From: Pseudomonas schmalbachii
GTDB lineage: Bacteria; Pseudomonadota; Gammaproteobacteria; Pseudomonadales; Pseudomonadaceae
Length of the DNA: 64,000 bases
Assembly (NCBI RefSeq): GCF_017589465.1
Contig: NZ_JAELYA010000001.1
Coordinates: 744,001 to 808,000 of the forward strand
Reading direction: 5' to 3'
Positions 18,927 through 28,130 of the stretch are shown piece by piece (the stretch's first letter is position 1; the number at the start of each line of letters is the position of its first letter). The position numbers and the translations under genes were made by a program. The notes beneath the pieces are model-generated. The model ran no database searches, had not been told where the DNA came from, and worked only from the letters and a program-made list of their open reading frames with translations.

Positions 18927-21407
18927 TCAGAGGTCGAAGGTAGCGGACAGCGACAGGGTTCGCGGGTCGTTGAGGGTGAGTTGGCCGAAGGAGTTGGCGT
19001 CCCAATAGTTGTCGTCCAGCGCATTGTCCAGGTTGGCGCGCAGGGTCACCGCCTTGCCCTCGCCGCGCTCGAAGCGGTAGCGGGCGCCGATGTCCAGGCG
19101 CGTCCAGGCGGGAATGTCCTGGGTATTGGCCTGGTCGAGATACATCGATTCGTTGCGCGTCGCACGGGCACTCAAGGTCAGACCGGGCATGAACGGGGTG
19201 TCCCACTCCGCCCCGAGGATCAGGCGCCACTCCGGCACCGCGGCACCCCGGTTGCCCTCGTTGATCCCGCCTTCGGTCCTGGTCAGTTCGGAGTCTATAT
19301 AGGCCGCACCACCCAGCAGGCGTACACCCTCCATGACCTCGCCATAGACATTCAGATCCATACCGCGGTGCCGCTGCTCACCATTGACCTTGAAGATGTT
19401 GCTGGCCGGGTCGGTGAAGGCGCTCGGCTGGGTGATCTGGTACAGCGACAGGGTCGCGCCGAAGCCATCGAGCTCCAGCTTGGTGCCGACTTCGTACTGC
19501 TCCGTCACCGAAGGCGCGAACACCTCTCCCGCGTTCGCCGCGGTATCCGGCGCGGTGGGGCCTTGCTCCAGCCCCTCGATGTAGTTGGCATAGAAGGAAA
19601 CCTCCTGCCATGGCCTGATCACCAGCCCGGCCATGGGCGTTACCTCTTTCTCGTCGTAGCTGACGCCGAAGCCGGTCGAATCGATTTTCTGCTGGCGCGC
19701 GCCGAGGGTGAGTTGTACCCGCTCCTCGAATACCGACAGCGTATCGACCAGAGCCACGCTGGAAAGCTTCAGATCCTGCATCGTCTGTGCGTCGTTCAGA
19801 TCCGGCACCAGGGAAAAGTCCGGCTTCGGACCGAACACCGGGCGATAGATGTTGGACGCGGGAACTGCGCCAGGCAGATTGACATTGATGCGCCGCCAGT
19901 CCCGGTCCAGCCCGCTGTAGGCCAGTACCGCCTGATGGCTCACCGGCCCGGTCTCGAAGCGCCCCCGGAGGCCTGCTTCCTGCGCCCGCGAATACATCTT
20001 GTCGGCCGACATGCGTCCATTGCCCGGCGCCAGGTTGCCCTCGGCGTCGACGATGGTGCGAAGGTTCAGCATATATTGCGTGTTGCGCTCGCTGCCGCCC
20101 GCCGCGGCGTAGCCGGTGAGATGTTCGTTGAAGTCAAACTCGCCGCGCACGGTGCCGTAGTACACCTCGGGCTTGCTGAAGTCGTAGGGACCATCGTAGT
20201 TGTCGCCGGCGTCGGGCGCGTCGGGAACCGGCACCCCGGCGGCCAGACTGGTGAAGTCGGTGATGCCTTCAAGGTCCTGCTTCTGGTAGCCGAGATCGGA
20301 AGACAGGCGCAGGCTCTCGCCGCTGTAGTCGAGCCCGAGAGCCAGCAGTTGCGACTCGCGCGACTGATGGTCGGTGGCCGTATCGCCATCGCGGTAGACG
20401 CCGTTGAAGCGCACGCCGAACTCCTGCTCCGCGCCGAAGCGCCTGCCGATGTCGAGATGCCCGCCGACCTGGGAATCGGACGCATAGCTGGGTGTGAACT
20501 GCGTCAGCGGCTGCGCGCCGGCACGCTTGGGCACCAGGTTGATCGTCCCGCCGACGCTGCCGTTGGGTGCCGAACCGTTAAGGAGGGCATTGGGCCCCTT
20601 GAGCACCTCCACCCGCTCGATGGACTCGGCCATCATCGAGTTGAAGAACGTCGGAGCGACGCCGGGCATGCCGCCAAACAGCAGGTCGGTGTTGCTGACA
20701 TAGAAACCGCGGATGCTGAAATCGTCCGCACCGGTCGAAGTGGCGCCGTTCGCATGGGCAGTCGGGTCGTTGTTCAGCACAGCGGCGATGTGGCGCGCCT
20801 GCTGGTTCTCCATCAGCTCCGCCGTGTAGTTGGTCTGGTTGAACGGCGTATCCATGATGTCGCGATTGCCGAGGATACCCACCTGGCCTCCGGTGGCGAC
20901 CTGCCCGCCAGCATAGGCCGGCATCGGTTCGCCGGACAGGCGGGGGCTGGCGGTCACCGTCGAGGCCGGCAGCGCCAGCGTGTCGGCGGTTCCGGGCAAT
21001 CTCTGCAGCGACCAGGCGCCGTCGCCCTTGTCCACCAGCTCATAGCCGCTGCCGGCGAGCAGGCGGGCGAAACCTTCCTCGACACTGAAGCTGCCCTGAA
21101 GCCCGTCGCTGTGAATGGCGGACAACGGCCGCGGGTCGAACGAAAGCGGCACGCCGGCCGATGCGGCGAAATGCGCCAGCACATCGCTCAGCTTTCCCGC
21201 GGGAATGGCGTAGCGTTTCTTCTCGCCGACGACCGCTTCCGCCGCCTGCACCGCCCCACTGCCAATCAGCGCAGCGCCGACGATCCCCGCCAGGGCGCTG
21301 CCGACAGCCAGGCTCAGGACGCTCGCGCGCATCTGCAGGATCGCCGGGCTGGCGTGAAGGCTTGGCCGCTGGGCTGGGCGGGATTGGCGAAGAGACCTGG
21401 GGCGCAT
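18927..21407 (-). CDS. TonB-dependent siderophore receptor with signalling (STN) domain
   Basis: 826 residues. A long signal sequence (hydrophobic core near 28-52, cleavage near AVQA-AEA) precedes a secretin/TonB short N-terminal domain (about 65-135: RYAIPAGKLSDVLAHFAASAG...). This domain is the hallmark of transducers that signal to a FecR-type anti-sigma factor. The plug follows (about 165-290, with the IERVEVLKGPNALLNGS motif), then a 22-strand barrel ending in LSLSATFDL. It imports a ferric siderophore through the outer membrane and reports occupancy. Directly upstream on the same strand are its fecR and fecI partners, behind a Fur box. The siderophore cannot be identified. Confidence 0.93.
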   Translation of the reverse strand: MRPRSLRQSRPAQRPSLHASPAILQMRASVLSLAVGSALAGIVGAALIGSGAVQAAEAVVGEKKRYAIPAGKLSDVLAHFAASAGVPLSFDPRPLSAIHSDGLQGSFSVEEGFARLLAGSGYELVDKGDGAWSLQRLPGTADTLALPASTVTASPRLSGEPMPAYAGGQVATGGQVGILGNRDIMDTPFNQTNYTAELMENQQARHIAAVLNNDPTAHANGATSTGADDFSIRGFYVSNTDLLFGGMPGVAPTFFNSMMAESIERVEVLKGPNALLNGSAPNGSVGGTINLVPKRAGAQPLTQFTPSYASDSQVGGHLDIGRRFGAEQEFGVRFNGVYRDGDTATDHQSRESQLLALGLDYSGESLRLSSDLGYQKQDLEGITDFTSLAAGVPVPDAPDAGDNYDGPYDFSKPEVYYGTVRGEFDFNEHLTGYAAAGGSERNTQYMLNLRTIVDAEGNLAPGNGRMSADKMYSRAQEAGLRGRFETGPVSHQAVLAYSGLDRDWRRINVNLPGAVPASNIYRPVFGPKPDFSLVPDLNDAQTMQDLKLSSVALVDTLSVFEERVQLTLGARQQKIDSTGFGVSYDEKEVTPMAGLVIRPWQEVSFYANYIEGLEQGPTAPDTAANAGEVFAPSVTEQYEVGTKLELDGFGATLSLYQITQPSAFTDPASNIFKVNGEQRHRGMDLNVYGEVMEGVRLLGGAAYIDSELTRTEGGINEGNRGAAVPEWRLILGAEWDTPFMPGLTLSARATRNESMYLDQANTQDIPAWTRLDIGARYRFERGEGKAVTLRANLDNALDDNYWDANSFGQLTLNDPRTLSLSATFDL

Positions 21408-21524
21408 GATTTCTACCTTGTTGTCGAGGGTTGGCGGGACGCGTGCAGGAACACGCTTTCATCCGCTACACCGAACGACAGGAAAAAAGGTATCAGCCCC
21501 ACTGCAAATATTTTCCAAGGAGGC

Positions 21525-22496
21525 TCAGCGGGCCTCGACGGCGACCCACCAGGATGTCGTGCTGCTGATGTGCAGCGGCAGGGTTTTCTCCAGCAGCGCC
21601 AGGCTGGCGCGCGTATCCCGCAGCGGGAACGCGCCGGAGACGGGCATATCGGCCACAGCCGGATCGCAGCGCAGGATCCCCGTGCGATAGCGCCCGAGCT
21701 CCCGCAGCAGATCGCCCAGGCGCATGTCCTTGGCGACCAGCATGCCCTGCTCCCACAGTGCGGCGCTGGCATCCACCGGCTGCACCGCCTGCGTCCGGCT
21801 CGCGCTGAAGGTCATCCGCTCTCCGGCCCGGACGATCGCTGCATCGCCCGCCGCGAGCGGCTGCACGGCGACCGCGCCCTCGAAGACCGCCACGTGCGTG
21901 CTGTCGGCATCGCTGCGCACGGTGAAGCGGGTCCCCAGCGCCCGCAGGCTGCCATGGACGGTCTGCACGATGAAGGGACGATAGGCCGGCGATGGGTCCC
22001 TGCCGGTGGTGACGAGAATTTCACCGGCCCGCAGCAGCAGGCGCCGCTCGCCCGCACTGAAGACGACATCCACGGCGCTCGCGGTATTCAGCACCAGGCG
22101 GGTGCCGTCGGCGAGGTCGATGGCCTTCTGCTCGCCGGTGCCAGTGCGGATATCCGCGGTCCACTCCCGCCAGGGCATCTGCCGCCAGGCCAGCCAGGCG
22201 GCCGGCGCAGTGGCCAGCAACAGCCCCAGCGTGCGCAGAACCTGACGGCGTCCCGGTTTGCCGAGACGTTGCAGGGTGGTGCGGCCGATGGCCGGCGGAA
22301 CCTGCCGGAAGGCGCCAAGGATGGTTTCGGCGCGCCGCCAGGCCTCCTCGTGCGCAGGACTCTGCCCACGCCACAGGGTGAGCGCGGCGAGGTCCGCATC
22401 GCCGGCCTCGCCGGATTGCAGCAGCACCAGCCAGTCGGCCACCTCATCGAGGATCGCCGGATCGATGTCGTCGCGTTGCGCCATGCCCGCCTGCAT
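21525..22496 (-). CDS. FecR-family anti-sigma factor / iron-signal transducer
   Basis: 323 residues. N-terminal cytoplasmic DUF4880-type segment (about 12-55, ADWLVLLQSGEAG...WRGQSPAHEEAWRRAE) that binds the ECF sigma. One membrane span near 88-105 (TLGLLLATAPAAWLAW). Periplasmic FecR domain (about 120-220, IDLADGTRLVLNTAS, LLLRAGEILV) and a C-terminal STN-like part (about 250-320) that contacts the receptor. Start is ATG 22496; ATG 22484 is an alternative. It lies 12 bp after the sigma gene and about 115 bp before the receptor gene, the standard FecI-FecR-FecA order. Confidence 0.92.
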   Translation of the reverse strand: MQAGMAQRDDIDPAILDEVADWLVLLQSGEAGDADLAALTLWRGQSPAHEEAWRRAETILGAFRQVPPAIGRTTLQRLGKPGRRQVLRTLGLLLATAPAAWLAWRQMPWREWTADIRTGTGEQKAIDLADGTRLVLNTASAVDVVFSAGERRLLLRAGEILVTTGRDPSPAYRPFIVQTVHGSLRALGTRFTVRSDADSTHVAVFEGAVAVQPLAAGDAAIVRAGERMTFSASRTQAVQPVDASAALWEQGMLVAKDMRLGDLLRELGRYRTGILRCDPAVADMPVSGAFPLRDTRASLALLEKTLPLHISSTTSWWVAVEAR

Positions 22497-22508
22497 GTCC
22501 CGTTCGTC

Positions 22509-23009
22509 CTAGGCCACGGCGAGACAGGCGAGAAACGCCTTGCGCATGTGCCGTTTCACGGTGATCAGCGAGGTGCCCAGGCGTTCGGCGATTTCCCGGT
22601 AGGCAAGGCCGTCCAGTTGGGCGAGCAGGAATATCTCCCGCGTCTGCTCCGGCAAGCCGCGCAGCATCGCCTCGATGCGGTACAGCGCTTCGAGGATCAG
22701 CAGGCGCGTTTCCGGCGACGGGGTCTCTGGCTCGGGCAGATGGGCGATGGCGTCCAGATAGGCGCGCTCGACGTCCTGCCGGCGCCAATGATCCACCACC
22801 AGAGCCTTGGCGATGTGCGTCAGCAGTGCGCGCGGCTCGTCGCCGAACTGCGTGCGGCGCGACTGCATGAGGCGGACAAAGGTGTCGTGGGCGAGATCCG
22901 CCGCATCGCAGGCATTGCCCAGCTTGCCGCGCAGCCAGCCATACAACCAGCCGTGGTGATTGCTGTAGAGCGCATGGATTTCACGCTGCGGGGCGAACTC
23001 GGCCGGCAC
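22509..23009 (-). CDS. FecI-type ECF sigma factor
   Basis: 166 residues with region 2 (LYSNHHGWLYGWLRGKLGN...DLAHDTFVRLM) and region 4 helix-turn-helix (AQLDGLAYREIAERLGTSLITVKRHMRKAFLACL). The start is placed at GTG 23009 because a strong AAGGAGG lies five bases upstream at 23014-23020. The frame stays open to a TTG at 23054, but that codon overlaps the Fur box and has no ribosome site. It should direct transcription of the downstream TonB receptor when its ligand is present. Iron control comes from the Fur box just upstream. Confidence 0.93.
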   Translation of the reverse strand: MPAEFAPQREIHALYSNHHGWLYGWLRGKLGNACDAADLAHDTFVRLMQSRRTQFGDEPRALLTHIAKALVVDHWRRQDVERAYLDAIAHLPEPETPSPETRLLILEALYRIEAMLRGLPEQTREIFLLAQLDGLAYREIAERLGTSLITVKRHMRKAFLACLAVA

Positions 23010-23013
23010 GGCG

Positions 23014-23020
23014 CCTCCTT
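23014..23020 (-). promoter_or_regulatory. Shine-Dalgarno that sets the fecI-type sigma start
   Basis: AAGGAGG on the minus strand, five bases before GTG 23009. It argues for the shorter 166-residue protein. Confidence 0.8.
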
Positions 23021-23052
23021 GGGAAGTCTGGTTTCCGTTGCCGGAGATGGAC

Positions 23053-23073
23053 AAATGAGAATTAGTTTCATTT
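23053..23073 (-). promoter_or_regulatory. Fur box upstream of the ECF sigma gene
   Basis: AATGAGAATTAGTTTCATT is a near-palindrome (AATGAGAA opposite AAATGAAA) matching the Fur consensus. It lies 44-64 bp upstream of the GTG start, where a promoter would be. Predicts iron repression of fecI and, through it, of the module. Confidence 0.72.
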
Positions 23074-23182
23074 TAAACAGGGCAAAATCCGCTGCGCAAG
23101 AGCAGGCAGCCGGGAAGCTGCCCCGCCCCGCCGGCACACCGCACTCAATGGATATCGCCGCGCCATGCAGCGCGGCTGAGAA

Positions 23183-24124
23183 TCAGAGCGTCCTTTCCAG
23201 TTCCGGCAGGAGCTCGAACAGATCGCCGACCAGTCCGTAGTCCGCCACCTGGAAGATCGGCGCGTCCTTGTCCAGGTTGATCGCCACTATCACCTTGGAG
23301 TCCTTGATCCCGGCCACATGCTGGATCGCCCCGGAAATGCCCACCGCTATATAAAGCTGCGGGGCGATGATCTTGCCACTCTGGCCGACCTGCAGATCGT
23401 TCGGCGCGAAGCCGGATTCGACGGCGGCAAGCGAGGCGCCGACCGCCGCTCCTAGCTTGTCGGCCAGCGAGTAGAGCAGCGCGAAGCTTTCCTCGCTCTG
23501 CAGGCCTCGACCGCCGGCGACCACGATCTTCGCCGTGCCCAGCTCGGGGCGGTCGGAGCTGGAAAGCTCTTCGCCGACGAAGGAAGACAGCCTGGCATCG
23601 ACAGGTCCGGAAACCGTCTCGATGACCGCCTCGCCGCCTTCAGCACTCACCGGCTCGAAGGCCGTGCCGCGCACGCTCAACACGGTCACGGCAGCGATGG
23701 ACTGCACCGTGGTTACGGCATTGCCGGCATAGATGGCGCGCCTGAAGGTATCGGGGCCGAGCACGTCGACGATTTCGGATATCTGGTCGACATCCAGCAG
23801 CGCGGCAACACGCGGCAGCAGGTTCTTGCCATCGGCAGTGGCCGGCGCCAGGACATGGCTGTAATGCCGCTCGCGGACCAGCCGGACGATGAACGGCGCC
23901 AGGTTCTCCGGCAGGCGATGGGCGCACGCGGCGTCATCCGCCAGCAGGACCTTCGTCACCCCTTCGATGCGCGCCGCCGCCCCGGCGACGCTGGCGACGT
24001 TCTGCCCGGCGACCAGCACGTCGATCTCACCGCCGATCTTTCGCGCGGCGGCGACGGCGTTCAGGGTCGTACCGTCCAGGGCGCCGCCGGATGTCGTGTG
24101 CTCAGCGATTACCAGGATTGCCAT
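23183..24124 (-). CDS. electron transfer flavoprotein alpha subunit, unpaired copy
   Basis: 313 residues, full length. The N-terminal domain is degenerate AANH-like; the C-terminal FAD domain (about 195-313) has [35 protein letters not shown] and [14 protein letters not shown] collects electrons from acyl-CoA and other dehydrogenases and passes them to ETF-ubiquinone oxidoreductase. Here no beta-subunit gene is adjacent; neighbours are a sigma factor and a DUF1329 gene. Leu232 stands where family members carry an Arg (SRAAVD motif, here SLAAVE) that contacts the flavin. This is probably a paralogue of the housekeeping EtfA. It could pair with a remote beta subunit or be losing function. Confidence 0.9.
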   Translation of the reverse strand: MAILVIAEHTTSGGALDGTTLNAVAAARKIGGEIDVLVAGQNVASVAGAAARIEGVTKVLLADDAACAHRLPENLAPFIVRLVRERHYSHVLAPATADGKNLLPRVAALLDVDQISEIVDVLGPDTFRRAIYAGNAVTTVQSIAAVTVLSVRGTAFEPVSAEGGEAVIETVSGPVDARLSSFVGEELSSSDRPELGTAKIVVAGGRGLQSEESFALLYSLADKLGAAVGASLAAVESGFAPNDLQVGQSGKIIAPQLYIAVGISGAIQHVAGIKDSKVIVAINLDKDAPIFQVADYGLVGDLFELLPELERTL

Positions 24125-24240
24125 GACGCCCTCGCCGCGAAGTTGCCCGGGAGAAGGAGTCTAGCCCAGAAGGCAAGCCGTCCGGTCGCAGCCCGGTGCC
24201 ATCAACCGCCGCCGGGTTGATCCAGGCCAATCGAAAGGAA

Positions 24241-24271
24241 CGGAGCGGTGCCAATGCATGGCACCGCTCCG
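24241..24271 (-). terminator. hairpin after the DUF1329 gene
   Basis: Thirteen perfect pairs (CGGAGCGGTGCCA / TGGCACCGCTCCG) with a 5-nt loop starting seven bases past the stop codon; the minus-strand tail TTCCTTTC is moderately U-rich. Confidence 0.7.
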
Positions 24272-24277
24272 AATGCG

Positions 24278-25648
24278 TCAGCGAATGCCCGCGTTGCGCA
24301 GGGCGGCCGGAGTGAAGTCTTTCAGAGTGAAGTTCTGGCCATACTGGTTGTAGTGCTTGGACTCGTTCATCAGGCCCAGCACGGCGTAACGCCCGGCGAT
24401 CAGGTCATACAGCGTCTGCGCGGCGTACAGGCTGGCGCCCTGCTGGTAGTCCAGCACCTGGAAGCCTTCGCCGACGCGCCAGAGCTGGCCGCGCCCGTCG
24501 TAATGATCGACCTCGGCGATGCTCCAGGTGTCCTCGTCGATGAACATGTGGCGCTTGGCATAGATGTGCCGCGCCCCCGGCTTGACCGTCCCGATCACTT
24601 CCCATACCCGGTGCAGTTCGTAACGGGTCAGGTCCTGGTTGATATGGCCGGGCTTGAGGATGTCCGAGTACTTCAGGTTGGTCGACCACAGCCGGTAGTT
24701 GTTGTACGGGATGTACAACTCCTTCTTGCCGACCAGTTTCCAGTCGTAGCGGTCCGGTGCGCCGTTGTACATGTCGTTGTTGTCGGCGGTGCGCATGCCG
24801 TCGGAGGCCGTACCCGGACCGTCGTAGGCGACCTGCGGCGCACGCCGCACACGGCGCTGGCCGGCGTTGTAGGCCCAGGCCAGACGGGGCTCCTTGACCT
24901 GGTCGATGGTCTCGTGGACCAGCGTCACGTTGCCGGCCAGCCGCGCCGGGGCAACGATTTCCTGCTTCACATAGAAGAGGAAGTTGGCCCCACGCTCCGG
25001 ACTGACATCCGACATCATCTGCGGATAGGCGATGTCCTGCTTGAATTCGACGATGGTGTAGGTCCCGTTCGCCTGCGGCGTCGCCTGGGCGATCACCTGG
25101 GTCATGTTCGAACCGCGAAAGCGGGTTTCGTGGTTCCACACCACTTCCACGCCACTCTTCGGGATCGGGAAGGCGTAGTTGTGCGATTTCTCGAAGTTCT
25201 TCAGGCCATTGCCGTCATTGACCGTTTCAGTATTCAGAGCACTGACCTTGGCCGCATCATAGAGCGCTTGCGGCGCGGCAGCGGTGCGGCGGGTCTGGAA
25301 TACCGGAATCCTGTAGGTGTCCGGATAGCGCTGGAACATCGCCAGTTGGCCGGGACTCAGCTTGTCCTTGTACTGCGCGACATTGGCCGCGGTGATGGTG
25401 AACTGTGGCTTGTCGCCGGGGAACGGGTCGCTGAGAAAGCCATTGGCAGCCACCGGTGCGGCGCCCGGCTGCAGGCCGCCGCTCCAGGCGGGAATGCTGC
25501 CGTCGGCATTGCCGGCCTTTTCGGCGCCCAGCGGAGTCAGGCTGGTTCCAAGCTTGGCCGCTTCGTCGGGAGATACTGCGGCCATCACGCCGCTGGCGAG
25601 AAGTGACAGCGCCAGAACGGTCGTATGCATCATTGTTCTTGTATTCAT
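24278..25648 (-). CDS. DUF1329 periplasmic / outer-membrane-associated protein
   Basis: 456 residues. The leader MNTRTMMHTTVLALSLLASGVMAAV is a Sec signal peptide cleaved near MAA. The mature protein shows the DUF1329 pattern: an LGTSLTPLGAEKAGNADGSIPAWSGG start, then repeated beta-rich blocks (HNYAFPIPKSGVEVVWNH, RRAPQVAYDGPGTASDG, RYELHRVWEVIGTVKPG, RHMFIDEDTWSIAEVDHYDGRG). Such proteins have a LolA/LolB-like fold and often accompany DUF1302 outer-membrane proteins and secreted esterase systems; here the gene stands alone. Start ATG 25648 (GAGG eight bases before it) is chosen over the longer open frame, since it begins the signal peptide. Confidence 0.88.
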   Translation of the reverse strand: MNTRTMMHTTVLALSLLASGVMAAVSPDEAAKLGTSLTPLGAEKAGNADGSIPAWSGGLQPGAAPVAANGFLSDPFPGDKPQFTITAANVAQYKDKLSPGQLAMFQRYPDTYRIPVFQTRRTAAAPQALYDAAKVSALNTETVNDGNGLKNFEKSHNYAFPIPKSGVEVVWNHETRFRGSNMTQVIAQATPQANGTYTIVEFKQDIAYPQMMSDVSPERGANFLFYVKQEIVAPARLAGNVTLVHETIDQVKEPRLAWAYNAGQRRVRRAPQVAYDGPGTASDGMRTADNNDMYNGAPDRYDWKLVGKKELYIPYNNYRLWSTNLKYSDILKPGHINQDLTRYELHRVWEVIGTVKPGARHIYAKRHMFIDEDTWSIAEVDHYDGRGQLWRVGEGFQVLDYQQGASLYAAQTLYDLIAGRYAVLGLMNESKHYNQYGQNFTLKDFTPAALRNAGIR

Positions 25649-26075
25649 GCACTTTGCCTCTACTTGTCTGGTGAGGTATCGGGACGTACACGCCGACGTT
25701 GCGCACAGCCAGGCCGCGCACGTCGTTGATGCCTCGATGCCCGCCATGGAGATCGATGTAACGAAGCTGGCGGTCTGGGCATTCAGGTAATCCGCATGGA
25801 CGACTTCGTTGGCCGGCAAGGGGTTTTCCCCAGGAACGGACAATCCCCATCACGTCACAAGCCCGGGTCAGGCTCTTCGAGCGGAAAGCCACAGCCGGCG
25901 CGGGCTACAGGCAGATCCGATTCGATAGCCCCGGGAACATTAAGTGTAGAAGCAGTTGCCTCCATGTTCCTGCCCCAGGCATCGACGCCGCGCGGAACGG
26001 ACGTGCGGGGGCGACTGCTGGTAGAATTCGCGGTTGCCCTCCCGGCGAATGCCTCCGCGAAACAGACGTACCCCA
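25649..26075. other. divergent spacer DUF1329-dusA
   Basis: 427 bp between divergent genes. The frame upstream of the DUF1329 start stays open for 65 codons but lacks coding character or a start with a ribosome site. A TAGAAT at 26022-26027 could be a dusA -10. Nothing else is supported. Confidence 0.4.
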
Positions 26076-27086
26076 ATGCCTGCAGAAACGACCCAGACCA
26101 AGGAATCCACCCGCCCAGCCCTGTCCCGCCGCTTCTCGGTTGCCCCGATGATGGACTGGACGGATAGGCACTGCCGTTTCTTCCTGCGCCTGCTGTCGCG
26201 CAATACCCTCCTCTATACCGAGATGGTTACCACCGGTGCGCTACTGCACGGGGATCGCCAGCGCTTCCTTCGCCACGACGAGAGCGAGCACCCGCTGGCA
26301 CTGCAACTGGGCGGCAGCGTGCCAGCCGAACTGGCTGCCGCGGCCCGATACGCCGAGGAAGCCGGGTACGACGAGGTGAACCTGAACGTCGGCTGCCCCA
26401 GCGACCGGGTGCAGCACAACATGATCGGCGCCTGCCTGATGGCGCATCCCGCGCTGGTGGCCGATTGCGTGAAGGCCATGGGCGACGCGGTTTCCATCCC
26501 GGTAACGGTGAAACACCGGATCGGCATCAACGGCCGCGACGGCTATGCCGAACTGTGCGATTTCGTCGGCCAGGTGCGCGAGGCCGGCTGCCGCAGCTTC
26601 ACCGTGCACGCGCGCATCGCCATCCTCGAAGGCCTTTCGCCGAAGGAGAACCGCGAAGTGCCGCCGCTGCGCTATGACGTGGCCGCACAGCTCAAGCGCG
26701 ACTTCCCCGAGCTGGAAATCATCCTCAATGGCGGCATCAAGACCATCGACGAATGCCGCGAACACCTGCAGACCTTCGACGGCGTGATGCTCGGCCGCGA
26801 GGCCTACCACAACCCTTATCTGCTGGCCCAGGTCGACTCCGAGCTGTTCGGCGACGACCGCGCCCCGATCAGCCGCGCCGAAGCGCTGGCACGCCTGCGT
26901 CCGTACATCGAGCGGCACATCGCCGAGGGCGGCGCGATGCACCATGTCACCCGCCATGTGCTTGGCCTGGCACAGGGCTTCCCCGGTGCGCGACGCTTCC
27001 GCCAGCTGCTCTCGGTGGACGTGCACAAGGTCGCCGACCCGCTGGCCCTGCTCGACCAGGCTACAGAACTTCTCGTCGGGCACTGA
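26076..27086 (+). CDS. dusA: tRNA-dihydrouridine(20/20a) synthase
   Basis: 336 residues. FMN TIM-barrel with RRFSVAPMMDWTDRHCRFFLR at the start (about 18-38), the YTEMVTTGALL loop and the catalytic Cys107 in NLNVGCPSDRVQ. The VKHRIGIN strand (Lys and His binding FMN and tRNA) and NGGIKT phosphate loop follow; the C-terminal four-helix tRNA-binding domain has HHVTRHVLGLAQGFPGARRFRQLLS. Start at ATG 26076 fits homologues; the open frame extends 14 codons further. It reduces uridine 20/20a in the D-loop. Followed by tal, as in P. aeruginosa. Confidence 0.95.
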   Translation: MPAETTQTKESTRPALSRRFSVAPMMDWTDRHCRFFLRLLSRNTLLYTEMVTTGALLHGDRQRFLRHDESEHPLALQLGGSVPAELAAAARYAEEAGYDEVNLNVGCPSDRVQHNMIGACLMAHPALVADCVKAMGDAVSIPVTVKHRIGINGRDGYAELCDFVGQVREAGCRSFTVHARIAILEGLSPKENREVPPLRYDVAAQLKRDFPELEIILNGGIKTIDECREHLQTFDGVMLGREAYHNPYLLAQVDSELFGDDRAPISRAEALARLRPYIERHIAEGGAMHHVTRHVLGLAQGFPGARRFRQLLSVDVHKVADPLALLDQATELLVGH

Positions 27087-27148
27087 GTCCCGTTGAGCAG
27101 AGCCGCGGGCTCGGGTAAGGTCGATGGACCGCAACCGGAAGACCCGCC

Positions 27149-28072
27149 ATGACCTCCAAGCTGGAACAACTCAAGCAGTACACCACGGTGGTAGCCGACA
27201 CCGGCGATTTCGATGCCATTGCCCGCCTGAAGCCGGTCGATGCCACCACGAACCCCTCCCTGCTGCTCAAGGCCGCAGCCCTGCCCCGCTATGCCGAGCA
27301 TCTGGCCAAGGCCACCGAGGCCGGCAAGGGTGACGCCGGCCTGGCCTGCGACCGCTTCGCCGTGGCGGTGGGCACGGACATCCTGGGAGTGATCCCCGGC
27401 CGCGTTTCCACCGAAGTTGACGCGCGCCTGTCGTTCGACCGCGATGCCACCCTGCAACGCGCCCAGCGCCTGATCGAGCTCTACGCCGAACAGGGCATCG
27501 GCAAGGAGCGCGTGCTGATCAAGATCGCCTCGACCTGGGAGGGCATTCGCGCCGCCGAGATTCTCGAGCGCGAAGGCATCCAGACCAACCTCACCCTGCT
27601 GTTCTCCTTCGCCCAGGCGGCTGCCTGCGCCGATGCCGGGGTGTTCCTGATTTCGCCCTTCGTCGGCCGTATCTACGACTGGTACAAGAAGGCCAACAAC
27701 CGCGACTACACCGGCGCCGAAGACCCCGGCGTGCAGTCCGTCGCGCGGATCTACCGCTACTACAAGGCCAACGGCTACAACACCGTGGTCATGGGCGCCA
27801 GCTTCCGCAACATCGGGCAGATCGAGCAACTGGCCGGCTGCGACCGCTTGACCATCAGCCCTGACCTGCTGCACCAGCTTGCTGACGCCCAGGGCGAGCT
27901 GCCGCGCAACCTGCAGCCCGGCGCCGGCGAAGCCCGCCAGGTGCTGGACGAAAGCGCCTTCCGCTGGCAGCTGAACGAGGACGCCATGGGTACCGAGAAA
28001 CTGGCCGAGGGCATCCGCCTGTTCGCCCGCGACCAGGAAAAGCTCGAAGCCCTGCTGGCAGGCAGAAGCTGA
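27149..28072 (+). CDS. tal: transaldolase (class I)
   Basis: 307 residues, TalB type. [12 protein letters not shown] (about 31-42) is the N-terminal signature; Lys125 in [11 protein letters not shown] is the Schiff-base residue; [28 protein letters not shown] follows. It transfers dihydroxyacetone between sedoheptulose-7-phosphate and glyceraldehyde-3-phosphate in the pentose-phosphate pathway. It lies 62 bp after dusA on the same strand and ends in a strong terminator shared with the convergent rssC. Confidence 0.97.
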   Translation: MTSKLEQLKQYTTVVADTGDFDAIARLKPVDATTNPSLLLKAAALPRYAEHLAKATEAGKGDAGLACDRFAVAVGTDILGVIPGRVSTEVDARLSFDRDATLQRAQRLIELYAEQGIGKERVLIKIASTWEGIRAAEILEREGIQTNLTLLFSFAQAAACADAGVFLISPFVGRIYDWYKKANNRDYTGAEDPGVQSVARIYRYYKANGYNTVVMGASFRNIGQIEQLAGCDRLTISPDLLHQLADAQGELPRNLQPGAGEARQVLDESAFRWQLNEDAMGTEKLAEGIRLFARDQEKLEALLAGRS

Positions 28073-28081
28073 GCAAGCGCA

Positions 28082-28118
28082 AACGAAAACCGGCGCCCAA
28101 GGGCGCCGGTTCTCGTTT
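28082..28118. terminator. bidirectional terminator tal / rssC
   Basis: AACGAAAACCGGCGCCC-AA-GGGCGCCGGTTCTCGTTT: long stem with A- and T-rich flanks in the 58-bp gap between convergent genes. Confidence 0.9.
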
Positions 28119-28130
28119 CAAGCCTGGAAA

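Noticed and set aside
21500..21524. FecI-type -35 element GGAAAAT upstream of the TonB receptor
   Set aside because: One plausible half was found, but no matching -10 at a convincing distance, so not listed as a promoter.
18981..23240. 1419-codon open frame opposite the receptor, fecR and fecI genes
   Set aside because: Spans three real genes on the other strand, low-complexity sequence, no recognisable domain.
25649..25843. 65-codon N-terminal extension of the DUF1329 protein
   Set aside because: It precedes a clean signal peptide with its own ribosome site; the extension has no coding character.
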